Source: an uncultured Bacilli bacterium (lineage in GTDB: Bacteria > Bacillota_I > Bacilli_A > RF39 > UBA660). From it: a DNA stretch of 6,739 nucleotides. The DNA lies in contig CAKORQ010000051.1 in assembly GCA_934101445.1 (NCBI GenBank), forward strand, positions 1-6,739. Direction: 5' to 3'. The first letter of the stretch is position 1; every line of letters begins with the position of its first letter. The notes below the pieces were generated by a model. That model saw only the letters and a list, made by a program, of their open reading frames with translations, was not told the origin of the DNA and made no database searches. Position numbers and translations under genes: made by a program. Shown in pieces: positions 1-5,492 of the stretch.

Positions 1-461
1 GGCATTCTTTTGGGGGCCGATTATCCATTATTTATGCTAGTCGTAATGAAACCGAAAAAGTAATTTTATTTGGGGCACCGTGTATAAGAGAGTATAAACC
101 CACATTTAAAGAAAAAGTTTTAAAAGGCTTAAAAAAGATACCATTTACTAAAGATTTAGTTGAACTTGCCAAACAATATATTGGCTCTACGGATTATAAA
201 AATGCTAGTCCGGTTATGCGAAGGGTTTTAGTTAACACAATTAATCAAGATTTAAGTGAATGTGCAACCAAGATTATTGCCCCAACTTTACTTATTTGGG
301 GGACTTTAGATACCGCAGCACCAATTGAACAGGCTCGTAAACTAGAAAAACTTCTTAAAGATGGGGCTTTGATTGAAATACCCGGGGCAACTCATTATGC
401 TTATTTAGAACGCATTGATTATGTAACTAATATTTTAATAAATTTTTTAGGAGGAAAGTAA
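1..461 (+). CDS. alpha/beta hydrolase fold protein, C-terminal part (5' end outside window)
   Basis: The reading frame is open from base 3, and the first two bases fit a Gly codon. It gives 152 residues before TAA. It opens on a nucleophile elbow, (G)HSFGGR, with the catalytic Ser codon at 6-8. WGTLDTAAP supplies the acid (Asp codon 309-311) and GATHYAYLE the catalytic His (codon 393-395). Ser, Asp, His in this order and spacing is the alpha/beta hydrolase triad, with a short helical lid between elbow and acid. In this fold the elbow usually lies near residue 90-100 of about 250, so roughly 90-100 residues are missing upstream. The ATG at 216 is internal, not the start. Substrate cannot be told: esterase, lipase or peptidase-like activity are all possible. 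Its end overlaps the ribosome binding site of the Mur ligase gene, which begins 1 nt after the stop, so the two are probably co-transcribed. Confidence 0.88.
   Translation, partial: HSFGGRLSIIYASRNETEKVILFGAPCIREYKPTFKEKVLKGLKKIPFTKDLVELAKQYIGSTDYKNASPVMRRVLVNTINQDLSECATKIIAPTLLIWGTLDTAAPIEQARKLEKLLKDGALIEIPGATHYAYLERIDYVTNILINFLGGK
449..454 (+). promoter_or_regulatory. ribosome binding site for the murF-type gene
   Basis: A perfect AGGAGG lies 8 nt before the ATG at 463 and inside the last codons of the hydrolase gene. It fixes the murF start and suggests that the two genes are translationally coupled. Confidence 0.85.
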
Positions 462-462
462 A

Positions 463-2064
463 ATGACATTGTTAATAAATGTTTTAATATTTTTAATTAT
501 ATTTTATAGTGTAACAGTTAAATCAAGAAAATCACTTCATATGTTACAACAAAACTTATATAACGAAAATAATCGTTATTTAAAGTGGTTAAAGCAAAAT
601 AGAAAGGTGGCTTTAAAACATTATGATGTAATTGGGTTAATTTTAGCCGTAATTGCTTTATTTACTGGGAGTTTCTTAAGTAAAGTACTACTTTTTATTA
701 GTGCTTTAATTTATCTATTTGATAGTGAAGTAATAAAGTATTCGATAATGGTGGAGAAAGCAAAAAAACCACTAGTTAAAACGGCAAGAGTTAAAAGACA
801 GATGATGACTCTTTATATATTAAATTTAATACCTTTAGTACTTTATTTAGTGTTTAATTGTAATGTTAAAGTATTATTAGTTTTGGCATCCTTAATGTTA
901 GTTTTAAATTATTATATGGTATATCTTGTTAAACTAATAAATGATCCAATTGAAAAAGGAATATATAAGAAGTTTTGGCATATGGCTGAGGATAAACTGG
1001 CTTCTTATAAAGATTTAAAAGTTATAGGAATTACGGGTTCTTATGGGAAGACTAGTAGTAAGAATATTCTAAATGAGATTCTTTCGATGGATTATATTTC
1101 CCATCCAACGCCGAAAAATTTTAATACTGATGTAGGACTTATGAGTACCATTAATAATGATTTAACTAAGTTTGATGAAATATTTATTGCGGAAATGGGG
1201 GCTTATAAAGTAGGAAGAATTAAGAATGCTTGTAATTTAGTGCATCCTAAGTATGGTCTTCTTACAACGATTGGTAAGGCTCATTTAGAAACTTTTGGTA
1301 GTCAAGAAAATATTATTAAAACGAAATTTGAACTTATTGAAAGTTTACCTAGTGATGGTATCGCTTTTCTAAATATGGATGATCCATTGCAGGCTAATTA
1401 TGATTTACAAAATAAGGTAAGAGTTGTTTGGTATGCCGTTAATAATAAAAAGGCGGACTTTTATTGTTTAGATACTAAATGTAATGATAAAGGGTCGACA
1501 TTTAAAATTTTCTTTAAAAAAGAAAATAAAGCTTATGAATTTCAAACTAGACTTTTAGGACGTCATAATATTTCGAATATTGTTTCGGCTGTTGCGGTTG
1601 GTTATGAATTTGGAATTTCAATTTCTAAATTACAGGCTGCTGTTATGAAAATTAAACCTATTGAACATCGTTTGGAACTTAAGAAAATTGGTAATATGTA
1701 TCAAATTGATGATGCCTATAACTCTAATCCAGTGGGGGCAAAAGTAGCGCTAGAAGTTCTTGGTATGATGCCGGGGGATAAAGTGGTAGTTACCCCAGGA
1801 ATGGTTGAGTTAGGTGCTGAAGAAGAAAAATATAATAAAGAATTTGGGGAAGAAATAAGTGCGGTTGCTGATTATGTTATTTTAGTTGGCGAAAAACAAA
1901 CTAAGCCTATTTATGAAGGTTTAATGGCGAAAAAATATGATAAAGATCGTATAATTATTACTAATGATGTTAGACAGACATATATCTTAGTAAATAAATT
2001 AAAAGGTAAAAAAGACATATATGCTTTATATGAAAACGATTTACCAGATACTTATAATGAATAA
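463..2064 (+). CDS. murF: membrane-anchored MurF-type Mur ligase (UDP-MurNAc-tripeptide:D-Ala-D-Ala ligase family)
   Basis: 533 residues. MurF joins D-Ala-D-Ala to UDP-MurNAc-tripeptide using ATP. Residues 1-160 hold about five hydrophobic segments (near 2-17, 56-70, 72-88, 115-131, 135-156). The Mur ligase core follows: P-loop GITGSYGKTSSK at 189-200, TPKNFNTDVG at 216-225, AEMGA at 243-247, GKAHLETFGS at 271-280, the probable carbamylated Lys at K288, NMDDP at 304-308 and GRHNISN at 366-372. The MurF signature IDDAYNSNP is at 415-423, then TPGMVELG at 444-451. Canonical MurF has its P-loop near residue 110, after a soluble UDP-substrate domain. Here that domain is missing and a membrane domain precedes the core. 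The usual C-terminal KGSR-like motif is replaced by ENDLPD (524-529). ddl follows after 37 nt. The family is firm; the exact substrate is less so. The DDxYNxNP signature argues against FolC or CapB/PgsB. Confidence 0.85.
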   Translation: MTLLINVLIFLIIFYSVTVKSRKSLHMLQQNLYNENNRYLKWLKQNRKVALKHYDVIGLILAVIALFTGSFLSKVLLFISALIYLFDSEVIKYSIMVEKAKKPLVKTARVKRQMMTLYILNLIPLVLYLVFNCNVKVLLVLASLMLVLNYYMVYLVKLINDPIEKGIYKKFWHMAEDKLASYKDLKVIGITGSYGKTSSKNILNEILSMDYISHPTPKNFNTDVGLMSTINNDLTKFDEIFIAEMGAYKVGRIKNACNLVHPKYGLLTTIGKAHLETFGSQENIIKTKFELIESLPSDGIAFLNMDDPLQANYDLQNKVRVVWYAVNNKKADFYCLDTKCNDKGSTFKIFFKKENKAYEFQTRLLGRHNISNIVSAVAVGYEFGISISKLQAAVMKIKPIEHRLELKKIGNMYQIDDAYNSNPVGAKVALEVLGMMPGDKVVVTPGMVELGAEEEKYNKEFGEEISAVADYVILVGEKQTKPIYEGLMAKKYDKDRIIITNDVRQTYILVNKLKGKKDIYALYENDLPDTYNE

Positions 2065-2084
2065 TTAAAAAAGCAATAATTGAG

Positions 2085-2092
2085 AAGGAAGG
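2085..2092 (+). promoter_or_regulatory. ribosome binding site for ddl
   Basis: AAGGAAGG lies 9 nt before the ATG at 2102. The second in-frame ATG (2108) would be 15 nt away, so 2102 is the better start. The rest of the 37-nt gap after murF shows no hairpin or promoter. Confidence 0.75.
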
Positions 2093-2101
2093 AAAAAAAT
2101 T

Positions 2102-3301
2102 ATGAATATGAATATTAAATTAGGTGTAATTTTCGGCGGGGTATCCGTTGAACATGAGGTAAGTGTTATTTCTGCCGTTCAAGCAATGCAGGCTATAGAT
2201 AAGGATAAGTATGATGTTATACCTATTTATATAACTAAAGATAGACAGTGGTATACAGGAGAAATCTTAAAAGATATGGATACTTATACGGATATGGATT
2301 TGCTTAAAAGATATACTAGTAATGTAACTTTAATTAATAAAAAGGGTAAATTTTATTTACAAAGTAAAGGTCTATTAAAGAAAATCGTTACGGAACTGGA
2401 TTTAGTATTGCCAATTGGTCATGGTACTAATATGGAAGATGGTACTTTACAAGGTTATTTACAAACGGTGGGTATTCCTTATTGTGAATCTGATGTAGCC
2501 GCATCTAGTGTTGCTCAAGATAAAGTAACCCAAAAATTAGTATTTCAAAGTAAGGGTTTACCAATGACTGCTTTTACTTGGTTTTATGATGTTGATTATA
2601 GTGAGTCGCAAGAAGAAATATTAAAAGAATGTGCTAAATTAAAATATCCTTTAATTGTAAAACCAGCTACTTTAGGCAGTTCAGTAGGTATTAATTTTGC
2701 TAAAGATGAAGAAGAATTAAAAAACGCTATTGAAGAGGCTATTTCCTATGATAAGAAAATCTTAGTTGAACACGCTGTTGAAAATTTAAGCGAAGTTAAT
2801 ATCTCTGTCTTAGGTGATTATAAATATCAAGAAGTATCTTGTATTGAAGAAGTGACTACTGTTCATCATTTACTTACTTATGCTGATAAATATATCGGTA
2901 ATGCCAAAGATAAACCTAGTAAAGGGATGGCTACTCTTGGCCGTAAAGTTCCGGCTAAGTTAGATAAAAAAATGCAAAGTGAAGTAGAAGAGGTGGCTGT
3001 TAAAGCGTTTAGAGCTGTGGGTTTATCTGGGGTTTGCCGTATTGATTTTTTAATAGATAAAAATGATAATAAAGTTTATATTAATGAAATAAATTCTATT
3101 CCGGGTTCGCTATCATTTTATTTGTGGGAACCAAAGGGCAAAAAGTACCGTGAATTATTAGAAGAAATTATTAAGATTGGTATTAAAAATTATCAAGAAA
3201 ATAGTAAAAAAGTGCATTCTTTCGAATCCAATATTCTAGAAGGATATAAAGGTGCGGGCGCTAAAGGCGGTAAGTTTGGTCTAAAAGGAAGTAAGTTTTA
3301 G
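2102..3301 (+). CDS. ddl: D-alanine--D-alanine ligase family protein
   Basis: 399 residues, an ATP-grasp enzyme. Ddl condenses two D-Ala in the cytoplasm using ATP, and MurF uses the product. Motifs in order: FGGVSVEHEVS at 11-21, HGTNMEDGTLQGYL at 107-120, GIPY at 124-127, KPATLGSSVGI at 187-197, TYADKY at 259-264, CRIDFLID at 312-319 and INEINSIPG at 327-335. Aligned by eye with E. coli DdlB, the triad E15/S150/Y216 is kept as E17/S193/Y264, and the metal ligands D257/E270/N272 as D315/E329/N331. The KY of the omega loop favours D-Ala-D-Ala over VanA-type D-Ala-D-Lac. After NSIPG the sequence is SLSFYLWEP instead of the usual MTxxSxxP, so DdlB S281 aligns with Y340. The protein is longer than the usual 300-370 residues, partly through a Gly/Lys-rich tail (381-399). 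It ends 7 nt before the prepilin-like gene. Confidence 0.88.
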   Translation: MNMNIKLGVIFGGVSVEHEVSVISAVQAMQAIDKDKYDVIPIYITKDRQWYTGEILKDMDTYTDMDLLKRYTSNVTLINKKGKFYLQSKGLLKKIVTELDLVLPIGHGTNMEDGTLQGYLQTVGIPYCESDVAASSVAQDKVTQKLVFQSKGLPMTAFTWFYDVDYSESQEEILKECAKLKYPLIVKPATLGSSVGINFAKDEEELKNAIEEAISYDKKILVEHAVENLSEVNISVLGDYKYQEVSCIEEVTTVHHLLTYADKYIGNAKDKPSKGMATLGRKVPAKLDKKMQSEVEEVAVKAFRAVGLSGVCRIDFLIDKNDNKVYINEINSIPGSLSFYLWEPKGKKYRELLEEIIKIGIKNYQENSKKVHSFESNILEGYKGAGAKGGKFGLKGSKF

Positions 3302-3308
3302 GTGAATT

Positions 3309-3731
3309 ATGAAAAGAAAAGGGTTTACTTTAGTTGAGTTACTGGCTGTAATTGTGGTTTTGGCTATTTTGGTTACTGTTGCAACGCCTAATGTTTTAGG
3401 AATTCTAAGGCAGCAAAAAGGTAATACTACCGATATAGTTGTTACTAATTTAAAAGATGCTGCTGTTAGTTATGCTAAAGAACAAATTTCTCTAAGTAAG
3501 TTACATTTAAGTTCTTGTAATTTTGATATTAATAATGAGACGGTGGCCACTAATAATATTGGTAAATGTGTTAAAGATTATACCGTGGATTTTTTAAAGA
3601 AAAATGGGACGTTTGATGATAAGCAAGGGTCCTGTGATACCAGTAGAAAAATATATATTTATAAATATAATAATGGTAATTATGATGAAATTAAAGTTTA
3701 TGTGCCAAATGATGTTTGCCAAGTAAAATAG
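3309..3731 (+). CDS. type IV prepilin-like protein (pseudopilin), four cysteines
   Basis: 140 residues. The N-terminus MKRKGFTLVELLAVI is a class III signal. Prepilin peptidase would cut after G5, exposing F6 for N-methylation, with the conserved Glu at mature position 5 (E10). Residues 6 to about 32 form the hydrophobic helix that anchors and packs pilins. The remaining globular part is hydrophilic, with Cys at 70, 87, 109 and 137, enough for two disulfides outside the cell. The mature length of 135 residues suits a minor pilin or a ComGC-like competence pseudopilin, but it cannot be assigned further. The SD-like AGGTGA at 3300-3305 overlaps the ddl stop and is only 3 nt from the ATG, so initiation may depend on ddl translation. 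No pilus ATPase, platform protein or prepilin peptidase lies in the window, so its assembly machinery must be encoded elsewhere. Confidence 0.85.
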   Translation: MKRKGFTLVELLAVIVVLAILVTVATPNVLGILRQQKGNTTDIVVTNLKDAAVSYAKEQISLSKLHLSSCNFDINNETVATNNIGKCVKDYTVDFLKKNGTFDDKQGSCDTSRKIYIYKYNNGNYDEIKVYVPNDVCQVK

Positions 3732-3735
3732 AGGT
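3731..3735 (+). promoter_or_regulatory. ribosome binding site deciding the start of the peptidase-like gene
   Basis: GAGGT sits 4 nt before the ATG at 3740 and overlaps the last base of the prepilin stop codon. It supports 3740 over the in-frame TTG at 3716, which lies inside the prepilin gene. Confidence 0.65.
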
Positions 3736-3739
3736 AAAA

Positions 3740-4402
3740 ATGCAAAAAGAACTAAAATATTTAATTATAAATTATAGTGCTAAAGATTTAGAGTATATTG
3801 ATGAGTTGCTAGAGTATGTCGATAATGCCTCAGAAAAAATAGTTAAATGGTTTGGCTTTAAAGATTTTGGAGCCAAACCGGTTGTTACTATATTTGGAGG
3901 AACGAAGGAATTTTATCAGGCTATATTAGATTATAAACCAGAAGAAAAGATTTATGATTGGATATCAGGTTATGCTTTTAAAAAAGATGGTGTTAATATA
4001 ATTTATACCTTATCAGTAGAAGGTCTTTTACAAACAGCCCATAAGAATGCCAATGTTTTAAAGTTAGAAAGACTTATTATTCACGAATTTAGTCATTCTT
4101 GTCAGCAAAAAATAAAAAATAGTTCTACTGCTATATGGTTGTTGGAAGGAATGGCCGGTTTTTTAGCCGGACAATATAATAATGATACCGACGAGATAAC
4201 CACTAGTTTGGATAATATGCTAGAAAATCATGATGGTAAGGGTAAGTATAGTGATTATAAAAAGATGTTTATTTATGTTTATGAGGCTTATGGTAAAGAA
4301 TATTGTTTAAGCTTACTAGAAAATAAGGAATTTGCTTATAATGTTACTCCCAAATTATATGAAGAGGCCCTAAATTATTATAAAGAGACGTTAAAAAGAT
4401 AA
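3740..4402 (+). CDS. peptidase-MA-like (gluzincin) putative zinc metalloprotease
   Basis: 220 residues from the ATG at 3740. The core is IIHEFSHSCQQ (HEFSH at 115-119) followed 17 residues later by AIWLLEGMAGFLAG (Glu at 136). HExxH plus a downstream Glu in a W-x-x-E-G-x-A setting is the gluzincin zinc site typical of the peptidase MA-like family: two His and the second Glu bind zinc, and E116 would be the catalytic base. A segment with hydrophobic strands (VVTIFGG, near 48-54) precedes it. There is no signal peptide or membrane helix, so the protein looks cytoplasmic. It is compact, with no accessory domain. It starts 8 nt after the prepilin-like gene and is the last gene before a terminator, so it is co-transcribed with the cell-wall genes. 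Substrate is unknown, and a non-proteolytic role cannot be excluded. Confidence 0.72.
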   Translation: MQKELKYLIINYSAKDLEYIDELLEYVDNASEKIVKWFGFKDFGAKPVVTIFGGTKEFYQAILDYKPEEKIYDWISGYAFKKDGVNIIYTLSVEGLLQTAHKNANVLKLERLIIHEFSHSCQQKIKNSSTAIWLLEGMAGFLAGQYNNDTDEITTSLDNMLENHDGKGKYSDYKKMFIYVYEAYGKEYCLSLLENKEFAYNVTPKLYEEALNYYKETLKR

Positions 4403-4416
4403 AAATTACTTAAAAT

Positions 4417-4455
4417 AAGGAGTTTATCAGGAAAATAAAGATAAATTCCTTTTTT
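4417..4455 (+). terminator. rho-independent terminator of the hydrolase-murF-ddl-prepilin-peptidase unit
   Basis: A 12-bp stem pairs 4417-4428 (AAGGAGTTTATC) with 4440-4451, with a single G-T wobble (4422/4446) and an 11-nt A-rich loop (4429-4439). It runs into six T (4450-4455). It starts 15 nt after the peptidase-like stop and faces + strand transcription. Confidence 0.85.
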
Positions 4456-4478
4456 AAAACTTTGATTTAAGGTATAAT
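4450..4478 (+). promoter_or_regulatory. sigma-A type promoter for ftsY-fhs
   Basis: A perfect -10 box TATAAT at 4473-4478 is followed by an A/T-rich stretch, with transcription expected to begin near 4485. No good TTGACA is present. At 16-17 bp spacing the -35 position falls on TTTTTT/TTTTTA (4450-4456), which is the T-tract of the preceding terminator. The leader to the ATG at 4505 would be only about 20 nt. Confidence 0.65.
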
Positions 4479-4504
4479 AAATAATTAGAAAGAAAGTGAA
4501 TTAT

Positions 4505-5491
4505 ATGGGAATTTTTGATAAATTAAAACAAATTGTAAATAATAAAAGTAAAGAAGAAACTAAAAATGAAGAAGTAGAAAGTTATAGTAAAGGTTTAGAA
4601 AAAACTAGGAATGAATTTGTTTCCAAGTTAAATGTTTTAGGAATTAAGTATACAAAAATAGATGAGGCTTATTTTGAAGAATTAGAACAAATCTTAATTA
4701 TGGCTGATATTGGGGTTAATACGGTAGAAAACTTTTTAGATAGATTAAAAGCCCGTGTTAAAAAAGAAAATATTACGGATACTAAATATTTAAATGAGGT
4801 AATAGTTGATGAATTATTTATAATTTATGTAAATGGGGAAAATATTACTGATAAAATTAACATTGCTAAAGAAGGTCCAACTGTTATTTTAATGGTTGGC
4901 GTTAACGGTGTTGGGAAGACTACTACGATTGGCAAATTGGCTTATAAATATCATAAAGAAGGTAAAAAAGTCATGCTTATTGCCGCCGATACTTTTAGAG
5001 CTGGGGCAGTTGAACAGTTAAAAGTTTGGGCAGATCGAACTGATTCAATCTTTTATGGTAAAGAAAATACTGATCCAGCGGGTGTTATTTATGATGGTTT
5101 AGTAAAAGCAGGAGAAGAAAAGGCCGATATTGTTTTAATTGATACGGCCGGTCGTTTACAAAATAAAGTAAATCTAATGAAAGAATTAGAAAAAATGAAT
5201 AAGGTTATTGCTAAGTTTATACCAGATGCTCCTCATGAAACCCTTCTAGTAATTGATGCTACTACTGGTCAAAATGGCATAATGCAAGCCAAAGCTTTTA
5301 AAGAAATTACGAATATTACTGGTATTGTTCTTACTAAGTTGGACGGAACTGCAAAGGGTGGTATTGTCTTAGCCATTAAAGAGGAAGTAAATATACCTGT
5401 TAAATTTATTGGTTTAGGGGAACAAATGACTGATTTAAAACCATTTGATATTGAGTCTTATATTTATGGCTTATTTAAGGATATGATGTAG
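4505..5491 (+). CDS. ftsY: FtsY, signal recognition particle receptor GTPase
   Basis: 328 residues from the ATG at 4505. FtsY docks the Ffh-ribosome complex at the membrane and hands nascent membrane proteins to SecYEG. It starts with the typical MGIFDKLK and has only a short charged N-terminal stretch (no long acidic A domain), then the N domain (GLEKTRNEF at 30-38, ADIGVNTVENF at 67-77) and the G domain. G-domain motifs: P-loop GVNGVGKTT at 132-140, DTFRAGAVEQL at 162-172, DTAGR at 213-217, TKLDGTAKGG at 277-286, GLGE at 303-306 and DLKPFD at 310-315. IDATTGQN and TKLDGTAKGG are FtsY versions (Ffh has TKLDGDARGG), and there is no M domain. The GTG at 4496 is in frame but would leave about 11 nt of leader, and AAAG/AGTGA purines just upstream of 4505 suit the ATG. 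fhs follows after 1 nt. Confidence 0.96.
   Translation: MGIFDKLKQIVNNKSKEETKNEEVESYSKGLEKTRNEFVSKLNVLGIKYTKIDEAYFEELEQILIMADIGVNTVENFLDRLKARVKKENITDTKYLNEVIVDELFIIYVNGENITDKINIAKEGPTVILMVGVNGVGKTTTIGKLAYKYHKEGKKVMLIAADTFRAGAVEQLKVWADRTDSIFYGKENTDPAGVIYDGLVKAGEEKADIVLIDTAGRLQNKVNLMKELEKMNKVIAKFIPDAPHETLLVIDATTGQNGIMQAKAFKEITNITGIVLTKLDGTAKGGIVLAIKEEVNIPVKFIGLGEQMTDLKPFDIESYIYGLFKDMM
5477..5481 (+). promoter_or_regulatory. ribosome binding site for fhs
   Basis: AAGGA, inside the end of ftsY, lies 11 nt before the TTG at 5493. It supports this TTG as the start. The gene has no in-frame ATG until codon 122. Confidence 0.6.
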
Positions 5492-5492
5492 T

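Noticed and set aside
216..461. ATG at 216 as the start of a small 81-residue protein
   Set aside because: The same frame is open to the window start and carries the conserved nucleophile elbow at 3-20; the ATG is internal to a larger hydrolase.
463..2064. Assignment of the Mur ligase to CapB/PgsB (polyglutamate synthase) or FolC because of its N-terminal membrane helices
   Set aside because: It has the MurF signature IDDAYNSNP and other MurF motifs and sits next to ddl.
3716..3739. TTG at 3716 as start of the peptidase-like gene
   Set aside because: It lies inside the prepilin gene without a good ribosome binding site; the ATG at 3740 has GAGGT 4 nt upstream.
4411..4455. Hairpin as a terminator for the - strand
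   Set aside because: The A-rich left flank gives only an interrupted T-tract on the other strand, and no - strand gene lies there.
4496..4504. GTG at 4496 as the ftsY start
   Set aside because: The family begins MGxFDKLK, matching the ATG at 4505, and the GTG would leave too short a leader after the promoter.
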